A DNA stretch of 64,000 nucleotides from Heterohyrax brucei (lineage: Eukaryota; Chordata; Mammalia; Hyracoidea; Procaviidae): NCBI GenBank assembly GCA_028571685.1, contig CM053146.1, forward strand, positions 112,691,431 to 112,755,430. Direction: 5' to 3'. The notes under the pieces were generated by a model, which did not search any database, was not told the DNA's origin, and was given only the letters and a program-made list of their open reading frames with translations. Each line of letters starts with the position of its first letter. Within the stretch, counting starts at the first letter, position 1. This document shows, piece by piece, positions 27,458 to 44,892 of the stretch. The position numbers and the translations under genes were made by a program.

Positions 27458-28469
27458 TATTTCTTTCTTTCATTTCTTTTTTTTTTATAATGATTGAATG
27501 AAAATGTACATTCCCCTATAAATTCGCATGCTCACCTATATGCAGCTCCCACTGTTCTCCCTGTCTGGTGACAGCACATCCCTCCTGTCTGCTCCATACG
27601 TGTCCTAGCCTCCCAAAAGTCTCCTGTCCCCTCCTCTCCACCCACTCCCCTTCCTCCAGCAAGAGTTCATCCTGTAGATGCATAGAACCATAAAATTCCC
27701 ACAAGATACGGTCACTTTGCATCACCAAGGCCAATTCATTGCTGTCCGAAAAGTTGACCTTCACTATGAATTATGGGCAAGGGCAGCATCAGGGCCAGGG
27801 GCCATGCTCCCATGGGAACCCTGAAGCCCCCTGGACCATCAAATGCAGTCTTTTACTGGAGATCTCAGGGTGCACCCCTACTTATTCTCTTGTTGCCAGT
27901 GAGACTCAACTTTGTGAGCTCCATTGTGGGTATCACTGGTGGTGGCTGGGCACTGTCCAGTTCCTCTGGTCACAAGTTGATGTAGAGACCCACTCGTGTG
28001 GGTCTTTCTGTCTTCTGGATTCTCTTTTCCCCATGTCATTCCTGTCCTTGGTGATCATCCGTTCCTTTTGAGGTGGGACTATTTGCTGTACCATCTGATG
28101 GCAGCTTGGCAGCTTTTAAGACCCAAGATGCCACTCACCGATGAGGGGTGCAGCGAATCCTCATTAGCAGACTGTTAGCTGTGCCAGTTGGCCTCGATGT
28201 CACCTGAGAGCATGGTCCCCAGCCCACCACCCCAACTACTCTGTCCTTGCAGTATTGGGTTAAGATGGGAGGAGTACACAAGTTGTGTTCAAGTCCATTT
28301 AATATTGATCTTCTTAATAATGTGTGCTGTCATCAGTTTCACCCAACCAAATTTCTAACAACTATCTAATCTACACCCCACCCTCTCCTAACTCCCTCCC
28401 CTTCCTTGCAGCCATCAAAGAGTCTTTTCTTCTATGCCTGAATCTGTTTTTAAGTTCTTATCATAAGGG

Positions 28470-31400
28470 TCTCATACAATATTTGTCCTTTTGTCGCTGA
28501 CTGCTTTCACTCAGCATGATGTCCTCCAATTGAAACCAGGTTAAGAGATGTTTCCCGCTATCTGTTGTTCTTTATCATTGCGTGGTGTTCCATTGAGTAT
28601 ATATACCATAGTTTACCTATCCATTACTCTGTTGTTGGTCATCTGGGTTGATTCCATCTTTTTGCTGTTGTAGACTGTGCTGTGATGAACATTTGTGTGC
28701 ATGTGTATCAGTTGGTGGGAATGGCCTTCATTCTGTAGGATATAGTCCAGGCAGTGGAATTACTGGGTCAAATATATGGTATATTTATATCCATTTTTTT
28801 AAGGGAGTGCCAAATTGCTTTCCAAAGAGGTTGCACCATTTTGCAATTCCACCACAGTGGAGGAGAGTTCCAGTCTCCCCACAGTCTTTCCAGTATTGTT
28901 GTTTTGCATTTTTTTGGATCCTGGCCAACCTTGTTGGGGTGAGATAGTATCTCATTGTTGTCTTGATTTGAATCTCTTTAATAGCTAATGATTGTGAGCA
29001 TGTCCGCTTATGTTTTGGCTGCCTGGATCTCCTCTTTAGAGAAGTGTCTGTCCATCTCCTTTGCCCATCGCTTAATTGGGTGATTTATCATTTTCTTATT
29101 GATATTTTGTAGTACGTTATAGATTATGGAGATCAGGTGTTGGTCTGACATAGAGTTGCCAAATTTTTTTTTCCATGCTGTACGTGGCCTTTTAATTCTG
29201 TTGGTAAAGTCTTTGGATGAGCAAAAGTGATTGATTCTTAGTAGTTCCCATTTATATATTTTCTCTTCTGATGATTGTGGTTGGTTTGACAGATTCTGAA
29301 GTCTGACTGTGTTGTGCATTAAACCTTCCATTGTTGTTCGTACTTTTTCTTGGATGAGCTTTATTGTTTTAAATTTGCTATTTAGGTCTTTTATCCAGTT
29401 TGAGTTGGTTTTTGTCTAAGGTGTAAGATATGGGTCTTGTTTTAATTTAGTGCAGATGAGTATCCAATTTTGCCAGCACCATTTGTTGAAGAGATTGTTT
29501 TTACCCCAGTTTAATGTTTTAGGGCCTTTGTCGAATATCAGCTGTTCTTTGTCGAATATCAGCTGTTCGTAGGCAGGTGATGTCATCTCTGAGGTTTCGA
29601 TTCTGTTCCATTGATCTATCTGTCTCTTTTTGTTCCAGTACCAGGCTGTTTTGACTACTGTGGCAGTGTAATAGGTTGTAAGGTCAGGTAATGAGAGGCC
29701 TCCCAGTATGTTTTTCTGCTTTAGTAATGCTTTATTTATCCAGGGCTTCTTCTGTTTCCAGACAAAGTTGGTAATTTGTGCCTCTGTCTCATTGAAAAAT
29801 GTCACTGGAACTTATATTGGGATTGCATTATATAAGTAGATTGCTTTAGGCAAAGTAGACATTTTCACAGTGTTAAGTCTTCCTATCCATGAACAGGGTA
29901 GTTTTCTCCATTTATGTAAGTTTCTCTTAATTTCTTGTAGTAAGAGTTTGTAGTTGTCTTTGTAAAGGTCTGTTATTTCTCTGGTTAAATTTATTCCTAG
30001 GTATTTTATCTTCCTAGGGGCTATAGTAGAAGGTATTGACTTGGTGATTTCTTCCTTAATAATCTTGTTGTTGGTATAAAGGAATCCTACTGATTTACTT
30101 ATGTTTATCTTGTATCCTGAGACTTTGCTGAACTCTTCAATCAGTTTGAGTAGTTTCCTTATGGATTTTTTTGGATTCTCTGCATATATAATCATATCAT
30201 CTGCAAATAGGAAGACTTTTAGTTCTTCTTTGGTGATGCAGATGCCCTTTATTCCTTGGTCTTCTCTAATTACTCTGGCTAGAACTTCTAGTACAGTGTT
30301 GAATAGGAGAGGTGAGAGTGAGCATCCTTGTCTAGTTCCTGTTCTCAAGGAAAATGGTTTTAGTCTCCATTCAGGATGATGTAGGCAGTTGGCTCTGTAT
30401 AAATGGCCCTTATTGCGTTGAGGAATTGGCCGTCTGTTCGTATTTCGCCGAGAGTTTTTAGCATGAATGTGTGCTGGACTTTATCAGATGCCTTTTCTGC
30501 ATCAGTAGACAAGATCAGGTGATTCTTGTCTTTTGTGGTATTTATGTGGTTGATCACATTAATTGTTTTTCTTATGTTGAATCTGACTTGATGGCACTTG
30601 GCTGGCTATGTAGAACCAGCCTTGCATCCCTAGTGTGAATCCAACTTGGTCACGGTGGATTATTTTTTGGATGTGTTGTTGTATTCTGTTCGCAGGAATT
30701 TTATTGAAGAGTTTTGCATCTAGATTCATGAGTGATGTTAGTCTGTAGTTTTCCTTTTTTGTTGGGTCTTTCCCTGGCTTTGTTATCAGGGTTATGCTGG
30801 TTTCATAGAATGAATTTGGGAGTATTCCATTCCTTTCTATACTGTGAAATAGTCTTAGCAGTATTGGAGATAACTCTTCTCTGAAAGGTTGGTGGAATTC
30901 TGTAGTGAAGCCATCTGGGCCTGGGTTTTTTTTGGTTGGCAGTTTTTTGATGACTTTTTCAATCTCTTCCTTTGTGATGGGTTTATTAAGTTGTTTTGCT
31001 TCACTTTGTGATAATTTTTTAGGTGATATGAATCAAGGAGTTTGTCCATTTCCTCTGGGTTTTCAAATTTGTTAGAATACAGTCTTTCGGTAGTATTCAG
31101 CTATGATATTTTTGATTTCTGTTGGATTTGTGGTGACAACTCCCCTCTCATATTTGGGTTATTTGCTTCCTTTCCTGTTTTTCTTTAGTGAGTTTAGCCA
31201 ATGGTTTGTAAGTTTTGTTGATCTTTTCAAAAAACCAGCTTTTTGTCTTTTCAATTTTTTCAATTGTTCTTCTGTTCTCTAGTTCGTTTTGGTACACTCT
31301 TTATGATCTGTTTTCTTCTTGTGCCTGTGGGATTCCTCTGTTGTTCTCTCACTACTTGTTGAAGTTGTAGGGTCAGTTCTTCGATTTGATTTCTTTCTTC

Positions 31401-32320
31401 CTTCCAGATGTGTGCATTTATGGAGATAAACTGACCTCTGGGCACCGCTTTGGCTATATCCCGTAGGTTCTGGTAGGAAGTGTTTTCCTTCTCGTTGGAA
31501 TCCATAAATTTCTTCATTTCATCCTTGATTTCTTCTATAACCCATGGTGTTTTGAGCAACGTGTTGTTCAATTTCCGTGAGTTCCACTTTCTATCTATGT
31601 TTTTTTTGCTGTTTATTTGGACTTTTATGGCTTTATGACCCGAGAATACGCTTTGCATTAGTTCACTGGTATGGATTTTGTTGAGAATTGCTTTATGTCC
31701 TAACACATGGTCTATTCTGGAGAACATTCCATGTGCACTGGAGAAGAAGGTGTAGTTGTCTGCTGATGGATAGAAAGTTCTGTATATGTCGACGAGGTCT
31801 AGTTGGTTAGTTGTGGCAATGAGGTCTTCTGTGTCTTTATTCCACTTTTTTCTAGATGATCTATCCAATATTGAGAGTGGAGTGTTGAAGTCTCCTACTA
31901 TTATTGTAGAGTGATCTGTATCCTTTTTGAGTATAGTCAGTGTTTCTTTGATGTATTTAGATGCTCTAATGTTAGGTGAATAAATATTTAATATTGTTAA
32001 GTCCTGCTTATGTATTGAACCTTTCAGCAATAAATAGTGTCCATCCTTGTCCACAGTGGTGGACTTTACATTAAAATTGATTTTACATGAGATTAGAATT
32101 GCCACACCTGCTCTTTTTTGTTTATTGTTAGCTTGATATATATTCTTCCATCCTTTTTCCATTTGTTCCTATCTTTAAGTCTCAAGTGAGTTTCTTGTAG
32201 GCAACATATAGATAGGTCATGTCTCTTGATCCAAGATATCACTTGATGTCTCTTTACTGGAGCATTCAGTCTGTTCACATTCATTGTAATTATTGAGAGG
32301 TATGTGTTCACTGCTGCCAT
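28470..32320 (-). pseudogene. L1 ORF2 (endonuclease/reverse transcriptase), broken
   Basis: The reading starts at 32320 (MAAVNTYLSIITMNVNRLN), the usual L1 ORF2 start with the endonuclease's N-terminal asparagine motif and CCLQETHL. Endonuclease motifs GDFNTPLS and SRIDHVLGHK follow in the frame 32162-31260. The reverse-transcriptase box FADDMIIY lies in the frame 30348-29812. The C-terminal part is in frames 29805-29416 and 29331-29008 and then broken to about 28470. The total span of about 3.85 kb matches the usual 1275-residue protein. Several frameshifts and stops separate these pieces. A 21-base tandem duplication at 29530-29571 repeats EQLIFDK. Confidence 0.92.
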
Positions 32321-32645
32321 TGTGATATGTTTATTTTTGTGTTGATGTTTTCTCTGTTGTCCTTATTAATCTGTTCTGTGACCGTCTTCTTTGTGAGTTG
32401 ATTTTTCACCTTTTTCAGGGTTGGTTTTATGCTTGTTGAGACTCCTGTATTACATTTCTTGGTGTGATATGTTGCTTCTTTATTCTGCTTTATGGCTGCC
32501 CCTATGATCCCACTTAATAAACTATATATAAACCCAATTTTGATTGCTACCAGTCTTGTTGACTTCCTCTCCATCTGGAAGGATTATAATGACTGTAGTA
32601 CATCCCTCTTTTTAATATGATATTATAGTTGACATGATATGATCA

Positions 32646-33714
32646 CTAGATTGTTTCTTTCATTATTATAGCTTTGATTGTGTTTGGAGCCTTCCCTAAC
32701 TGAGTAGGATTCTGGCTAATGTGTCCTGAAATACAAAGTTGGCGGTTTTGTTCTTCCAAGCCAAGAGATTCTTTCAGTATTTCTTGTAGCTTTGGTTTGG
32801 TTTTTGCAAAGTCTCTGAGTTTCTGTTTATCTGCCAATGTCTTAATTTCATTTTCATATTTGAAAGATAGTTTTGCAGGGTATATAAATCTTGGTTGGAG
32901 GTTCTTATCCTTCAAGGCTTTCAATGTGTCATACCACTGTCTCCGTGCCAGAATGGTTTCTGCTGAGAAATCTGACAAAAGCCTACAGGGTTTCCCTCTG
33001 AATGTTAGCTTTGCTTTGAGTCTTGCTGCCTTGAAGAGTTGCTGCTTATGTTTCATTTTGTTAAGCTTGGTTGTAATATGTCTGGGTGTCTTTCTATATT
33101 GAGATCTATATTGAGTGGTGTTCAGTACATATCTTGGATATCTATATTCTCTTCTTTCCTAATTTCTGGGAAATTTTCTGTGAGAAGCTCAGCAACAATA
33201 CTTTACTCTCTGTGTTCTCTGGTGTCTCAACCTGTTCAGGAACTCCAATTAATTGTAGATTGTTCTTCTTAATAGAGTCCCACATGCTTCTTAATGCATC
33301 TTCATGTTTCTTGTTTCTTTTTTCTGATTTCTTGACATAGATGCTGGAAGCAGTAGTGCTGTCTTCCAGATCAGAAATTCTCTTTTCCATTTGTTCCATT
33401 CTGTTTTCTTGGCTTTGAATTAAAGTTCCTATGTCTTTGATTTTGTTCTTGATCTGTTGGATTTCCAAGTACTGATGTTCTGTCAGATTTAACAGCTTGC
33501 TTAATTTTTCATTTTGCTCTGCTGCATTTTGTATAAAGTCTAGGAGGGCTCTATGTATAATCCTTTTGTATTCAGCTTCTGTTAGTTTCAGAAAAGCTTC
33601 TTCATCTGGGAAGTTCTGAGGTGGTTTCTTTTTGGGGCCTTCTGATGCCATGGGTGATTTCCGGGTTACCATGTTCTCCAAAATTTGGTGCTTTTGGGGC
33701 TTCATGTGGATCAA
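32646..33714 (-). pseudogene. L1 ORF1 (RNA-binding protein), broken
   Basis: The frame 33714-33142 encodes a long charged coiled coil (QQIKNKIKDIGTLIQSQENR through MEKRISDLED) followed by NNLQLIGVPEQ, the start of the ORF1p RRM. A second frame, 33056-32646, carries the C-terminal domain (LKAKLTFRGKPCRLLSDFSA, 'LQPRFIYPAKLSF'). A frameshift between 33142 and 33056 breaks the protein. A likely true start is the MASEGPKKK methionine about 20 codons into the first frame. Confidence 0.88.
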
Positions 33715-34784
33715 TAGAGGCTGGGAGAGATGCTGTGAAGATGGACCACAGTTGTTTCTCTAGGCCGTCTTAAAATGAGAAGTAAAAAGCATTTGACAAC
33801 TTCCAATGTCAGTCAGTTTTTCAGATATATATGTCCCTCTTCCCAGCTGTCAAAGTAAGCACCTCTGTATTGAACCTCAGATGTTATAAATTAGCTCAAA
33901 ATACGGAAAGGTTACTGGCCTGCTGGTCACTGCTGTCGGGCCCCAGCTGTGGGCATACTGTGTAGAATTCTGCTTTTCCGACTCGACAGCACTTGGCTGG
34001 CTGAAAAAGCAGTCTCTTCTGGATAGACACTGCCTCCCAGCCCAGGAATTAGGTCCAGCTGAGGCTTCCATATGGATGACTCTGCCTCCCAGCGAAACAA
34101 GATGGCGTCCCACACAAGCTCACCAGCTGGCCGGGCTAGGTCCTGACGGAAAGAGAGGCTAAGAATACTGAAATGCCCAGAGTCCACAGCCTCTGCCCCT
34201 CGGCCCCAGCCCCAGGCGACACTGTGCAAAACACTGCCTCCCTGCTGGAAAAGCACTCTCCCCCGGCAGGTGCCACCTCCCAGCCTAGGAACCAAGTCCA
34301 TCCAGGACCTCTGTCTGGACTACTCCATTTCCCAGTGGATCAAGGTGGCATCCTGCACAAGTGCATCTGTATGGCTACCACATGGCAGAGGCATAAAGAT
34401 AGGCCAGAGGACCCGAGGTGTATAGAGTCCAAAGCCAGGCTCTCAGAACATGGCAGTTACACTTGCCAGTCCTACCAGCAGTGCATCCGAGACTAGCAGC
34501 TAGTCAAGTCCCAGCTCTGCCCCCTGGCCAAGACAGAGGTAAAAAGAAATCAAAATGCTGAGTTACCTTCGGTCTGTACAAGTCTGTGCTTGCTGACATT
34601 GGGGTCAGTGAAAGAGAGGAGGTTTTGTGTTCAGTGGTATGAAGTCCAAATTAACAGCCCTGTGCCACATCCCAGGGCTCATTAGGTGTCCAGAAGGCTC
34701 CATTTAATTATGATTTCAGGTCTTGGATTCCAGAGGGATTTAGGGAGACATGCATTTAGTCCACCATCTTGACTCCGGCCCCCC
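33715..34784 (-). promoter_or_regulatory. L1 5' UTR with monomer-like repeats
   Basis: A GC-rich 1.07 kb region upstream of L1 ORF1 that would hold the L1 internal promoter. It contains two related units: 'gctcaaaatacggaaagg' at 33894 pairs with 'gctaagaatactgaaatg' at 34158, and 'gcctcccagcccaggaa' near 34032 pairs with 'acctcccagcctaggaa' near 34274. Promoter activity is inferred from L1 biology. Confidence 0.6.
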
Positions 34785-34798
34785 TCTTTCTTTAATTT

Positions 34799-34915
34799 AT
34801 ATCCCGCCAGCAGTTCAGATCTGCCAGGCGCTCCTTGGTAACTCTGTGGAGCAGTTCTGCTGTGTCCTGTAGGGTCACTGTGAGTAGGCCTCAACTCAGC
34901 AGTACTGGGTTTAGC
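34799..34915 (+). repeat. AfroSINE, 5'-truncated
   Basis: It starts within the head at 'cagcagttcagatctgccag' and continues 'gcgctccttggtaactctg' and 'gtcctgtagggtcactgtga' to the tail. It abuts the 5' side of the full-length L1. Confidence 0.88.
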
Positions 34916-35024
34916 GTATTTATTATCTTACTTAGCATAGAAACATTTTTTACATAGGAAAACTGCTTTGAAGAAATACTGAAAAACTGGTGTATTTTAC
35001 TATGGAGTCAAGTAGATAGGTAGA

Positions 35025-35465
35025 TAGCTGCCATCAGGTTGACTGTGACTTGTGGCAGCTTTATATACAACAGAACAACAGATTTGCATCATCATCTTGC
35101 TTCCTCGTGTGCTTGAGTTCATCATGTGAACCCTCATGCCAGTCTGTCTTGCCAAGGCTCTCCCTCACCTTCCCTGGCCCTCCACTTCACTCAACGTGAT
35201 GTCTTCCACCAACAATTGATTTCTCCTGATGGTGTGTCCACAGCAAGTGAGTTAGACAGTGTGCTGTCATGACCCATAGGTTTTCACTGTGTGATTTTTA
35301 GTAGTAGCCTTTCTTCTTACTCTCTCTTAGTCTAGAAGCTCTGCTGAAACCTGCCCATGATGTGTGAGCTTATTGCAGTTTGAGATACCAGTGGAATGAC
35401 TTTCATCAACACAGCAGCATGCTAGGCACCACAAACGGACAGAGAGTGGCAGTATAAAGGTGGTA
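35025..35465 (-). repeat. Second afrotherian SINE type or related composite
   Basis: It shares 'agctgccatcaggttgact', 'acaacagaacaacagatttg' and 'agctctgctgaaacctgcc' with the element at 16690-17000, but is longer (about 440 bases) and more diverged. Family is not named. Confidence 0.5.
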
Positions 35466-36623
35466 AAATATTTATCAGTGATGTGAAAGTAGTAAAAAGT
35501 ATATAAAGTTATAGTTTGGACATTCTTCAGGGACTCGGATTTTTTAAGTGACTTAAGTTATCCATCTGTCCCCATGAACGAAACAGTTATTTCTAAAGAT
35601 CATTATATATATAAAGTGCTTCTGAAACGAATATCCACCAGATTTTAATTTATAAACTGTTTATATTATTTTTGGAGTAGGTTCAAAAGATTTATAGAAG
35701 ATACTGCAATTTAAATAAAAATACCTTATATACCAAAACCTAGAATAAGAGTTAAAAAGCTGTTTTCAAGTAGTTTAGCTATTCCATGTATAGAATAAAA
35801 TGATCTTTTACTCTTTTTCTATCTTTGTTCCTTTTCCTTCCTGTTTCAAGCGATTTGTTGTAGTTTAGTGTTTGGTTTATGTACTCTTCTTCCTTATCAC
35901 TTAAAGTAACTGTCGGTTTCATGTTGTTAAAAGGTTGAGCTTAAAGGACTTCGGTTGCTACTTTAAAAAAAATCTTGGTATCATAAATTAATATTTACAG
36001 TTTAAAAAGCCATTGGGTATTTGTCGTATCAGTCTTAAAATTTTCCCCAAATGTGGGTTTTTTTTTAAAAACTTCTGGCATTTTCATTTTATGATATTGT
36101 TAGGATACCCTCCGCTTATTGATGAGGGAAAGAGCATGGATAAGTTCATCTTTTTCTTACTTGTTAATCGGTTTATATTGTATTCATTGTTTGAAAGCAA
36201 CAGCAAAAGGATTACAGAAGAATACTGCACTTTAAAAATAATTGAGATTTCAAAGGTATCATTTGTCATTAAAGATTGTTTTAACATCACACACAACTTG
36301 TTCACTGGGCTATTCATTTGAAGAAGTTGTTACATGATATGTCTTTCATATCCAGATAATAAGTAGAATTTGAGTGTTTTAAAAGTCCACCTAAACCACA
36401 GTTATATTGATAGCTTCAGTATTTTGTACACTATTATGACTTGATTTCTTAAAATTTGTATTGTGAAATTATAAATGTATTCTAATTTTAATGGTTTAAT
36501 AACTTGCAGTTTCATTTTAAAGTATAATTTGAATACTCTAGATATTTTTACTAGAAAAGTTAATATCCTTTTTATTATTACTATTTTAGTGTAAAATAGG
36601 CTTAGATAATGAACCTATATACT

Positions 36624-37092
36624 AGGGCTTCGAATTGGTTCAGTTATGACTGATGAAGTGAAATCAGAACAGATCTGAGTTTTCTGTGAACTGGAATGAT
36701 AACCAGAGTGGAAAAAATTACAGGCTGTATCTCTGAAATAAAAGCAGAAGAGGCATATTGAGCCCTTTCGGGAGCCTGTTGAGTGATTGGATTGTTTAGA
36801 GGACTGTGGAGAGTGACACACATTCAAAGAGGCATAGTTGGCTACCATCTTTGAGTGGGGCACCACTGTTTTCTGACTCTTCTCCAAATCTGATGAGCAA
36901 GAGATTTGGTTGCTATGTAACGTGTACGATTCTCTTGTTTTCTAGGAGGGAGATTAAATTTCAAGCGGGCCATTGACCTATAATTTTTCCCATTCCAGTT
37001 ATTGTGCCAGTTGACCTGTTTTGAAAATGCTGGTCTGTTCCAGTTTCTCTTCCTTGGCCCTGACTGAACCTGGAAAACCAGTTCGAAGCCAT
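36624..37092. mobile_element. hAT-like element with long terminal inverted repeats
   Basis: The left end reads TAGGGCTTCGAATTGGTT and the right end, reverse-complemented, reads TATGGCTTCGAACTGGTT. The symmetry continues inward: 'ataaccagagtgg' near 36700 pairs with the complement of 'cccattccagttat' near 36988. The 0.47 kb size, the TAGGG-like end and a weak 8-base duplication (CTATATAC/CTATACTG) suggest a non-autonomous hAT element. No transposase frame is visible. Confidence 0.6.
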
Positions 37093-38026
37093 ACTATACT
37101 GAACATTAAATCTAGCCAACTGGTACTCTCATACAGGTTGAAAATGCATTTCACTGACATTTATGAATGATTTATCTTAGCTCCTTAAGATACACAGGTT
37201 TCTAGGACTTACTAAATATTGTCCAAATTACCCTTTTTTTCCTACACTTGCTTTTTCAGCTGGAAATAGACTAATGAGTAGAGCTATAGTCCAGCTCAGA
37301 CTTAGAACTATATCACATATCTTACATGCCTAAATTAACCTTTGTTTGGGGCCTGAGAGGAGCCAACTCCCACTGGAGTTAGGAAATGCCATAGGCCTCT
37401 GTGCTGCTCACAGTTGGACAGGATGCCTCAGCCCTAACTTTCTGGTTCAGATGTGTAGGAACATGCCTGAGCTTCTGGCAGTTTTCTGGTAGGTGATTCC
37501 CTCATAAGACAACATTAAAGAAGGCTTATTTACAATTTAAAGAATTAAAATTTTCTCTCTGTATTGTTACAGTGGGTCATATGCATAGTTGCATATTTTT
37601 ATTTTGGAAGCGTGTTTTGTTTTATATGTTATAGTTGTTATTTAAGGAAAGCTATCTAAAAAATGAATTGCTTCAATGTATACTTTCTGATTGATTATTA
37701 AAATTAAAGTTTTTATAATTATCCTACTGAATTTTAATTGAATGTAATGTCTAACCAGTGATCTGTTGGTGTGATGGCCTAATGGCAAATAAAGTCTTTG
37801 TGCACAAGTTTTTAATCATTGGAAAATCTCATGTTAGGAAGAGTCCTTTGAGTACAACTGTAGAATAATTGTAGAGTAGAAATTGCATATGAAATGCATG
37901 GCCTCTAATATTTTTCTTATTTAAGCTTCCTTCTTCCTTTGTTAAAAAGCATAACATTATTTCCCAGAAGTGCCACATAATTTCACTGTATACAAATTAA
38001 GTTGAAGTTTCCTCAAAACTTTTTAG

Positions 38027-43125
<5,099 letters not shown>

Positions 43126-44276
43126 TGACTTTGAGTTACAGTTTTCTAATTTGACTGTGCTTTGTATTTAAAAAAAAACTGAAAAATTAAGTATTAATTA
43201 TAAAATGGCATTTTACTGTAAACCAGAATTTCCTGCAGAGATCAGGCTAGTTACTGTAGACTTTCCTATTAGCATAGCACAAATACACAGTTTTGTTGCA
43301 TAAATTTCATTTAGTAATGTGTGAATTTAGTGTGTAGTCATCTTCTGTGTGGTTTTGAGAAGTTGTCATTAGAAATATTTTTGTTGCTGGTGAAATGATT
43401 AATAAAAAGAAAAGTCAGTGCAGTAATTCTAAGGTGTATTTTATAGCATATACTTGCTATAACAGTTTGAAAATCTCTATCAGCCTATTGTGATGAACGA
43501 TCTGTTACGTGTTATAGCAGCACTGGGACATCATAGACTGAAGTTTTTTAGAATTTCAGGTACACTTAAGTTGACTGATGTATTAGTGTTTTACAATTGA
43601 AATATAAAACACACTGTGGTAGGAGAGGAGCTAACGACACAGTTGCTACAAATTCTGTTTCCATGGTAAACAGTAGTGCTGCTTGGCAGGCAGATTGTTA
43701 CCTTTTACAGAAATGTGTGTGTTTAGCTTGTCAGTCAAATACTTCATAGGACATGCAGCTCTACTGCTATAACCAGCTGTTTACATATTTTTAAAGATAC
43801 TTTAGCTAAATTGGATTTTGGATGGTGTTTTATGGAATAGCTTCTAAAGTAGCACTTTCCGAAATTGTTGTAAAAATATACTTAATGCTACATTTACCAA
43901 ATTAACACTTGTCTTGTGTATGGAATTCAGTGAGAGAGCAGTTATGTTCGTCATGTTTTATAACCATAACAGTGTCCTTTGCCAAATTTTCAGTCTCCAT
44001 AAGCAAAAATTCAGTGCTTCCTAAATAATTTCCACCATTTCTCTTCATTCCTGTCCTGGTAACTGCTGTTAACTCTGATCTCGATACATTTCTCAGGTCT
44101 GTATACTTCACGTTAGTGAGATTATACACTGTTTGTCCCTTTGTGATTGACTTAACTTCACTCAGCGTAAGGAACACTTTCTATAATGCATAAGTATAAA
44201 CATGTGAACTTTTTTAGCCTGGACTAGCTAGTTAAATAGGGATCTTGTTCTGTGTCTGCATCAATAGAGGAAAGAG

Positions 44277-44892
44277 TACATTTCATAGTTGGCCGTAGGC
44301 CCAGAAAGGACAAATCAACATGTTAGTTAAATAACTTAGTAGTCTGCACTCATTAATGTTTGTTATGTGAATGGATAATTAACTAATTTTGTTCTTTTGA
44401 AACAAAAATAAGGTAAATGCCTGATTACATTTATATAGTCTCTTATATGGTATGTTTGAATCACCAAGTGCTTTTTTTACTATATGTACAGTAAAATAGC
44501 CAGTATTTTTAGTGCATAGTTGTGTGAGTTTTGATGTATATAGTCATGTAACTACTGCCATAGGCAAGATGTACATTTTGTAGTTGGTTGTAGGCCCAGA
44601 AAGGACAAATTAACATGTTAGTTGTTAAGTAATTTAGTAACAGATACCTAATTCATAGTCTGCAGTCATTAACATTTGTTGTGTGAATGGTTAATTAACT
44701 AATTTTGCTCTTTTTAAACAAAAAAATAAGGTAAATGCCTAATTACATTTATATAGTCTCAATATAGTATGTTTGAATCGGGTACTATTTTTACTGTAAT
44801 TTGTATACAGTAAAATACACATATTCTTAGTGCACAGTTATGTGAGTTTTGATGTATATAGTCATGTAACTACTGCCATAGGCAAGATGTAA
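44277..44892. repeat. Tandem duplication, units of about 295 and 321 bases
   Basis: Unit 1 (44277-44571) and unit 2 (44572-44892) share landmarks in the same order: 'gtaggcccagaaaggacaaa', 'ggtaaatgcct', 'acatttatatagtctc', 'gtatgtttgaatc' and 'gtcatgtaactactgccata'. They differ at many scattered positions, and unit 2 has a short insertion near 44640, so the event is old. Confidence 0.92.

Larger units (their letters stand above)
27476..34784 (-). mobile_element. Full-length inactive L1, antisense (copy B)
   Basis: A 7.3 kb element on the minus strand: poly(A) (plus-strand T run at 27476-27487), 3' UTR to about 28470, ORF2, ORF1, and a GC-rich 5' UTR starting near 34784 with 'ggccggagtcaagatgg' on the minus strand, like other L1 starts. 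Candidate target duplications TCTTTCTTTCATTT (27462-27475) and TCTTTCTTTAATTT (34785-34798) match at 13 of 14 bases. Both ORFs are broken, so it cannot move by itself. It is antisense to ABI2. Confidence 0.93.
19694..38026 (+). other. ABI2: ABI2 intron 4
   Basis: An 18.3 kb intron, the longest here. From left to right: L2 end (19850), MaLR-type LTR (about 20640), SINE head (21500), MaLR-like element with inserted L1 (22618-25974), SINE pair (27036 and 27284), full-length antisense L1 (27476-34784), SINEs (34799, 35025), and a hAT-like foldback element (about 36624-37092). Nothing assignable was found in 21060-22465, 26125-27030, 35470-36600 or 37095-38000. The intron ends in a poor pyrimidine tract and 'ctttttag'. 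Confidence 0.85.

Noticed and set aside
31260-32162. 300-residue minus-strand frame, the longest in the window
   Set aside because: It is the L1 ORF2 endonuclease region of a dead retrotransposon, not a host gene.
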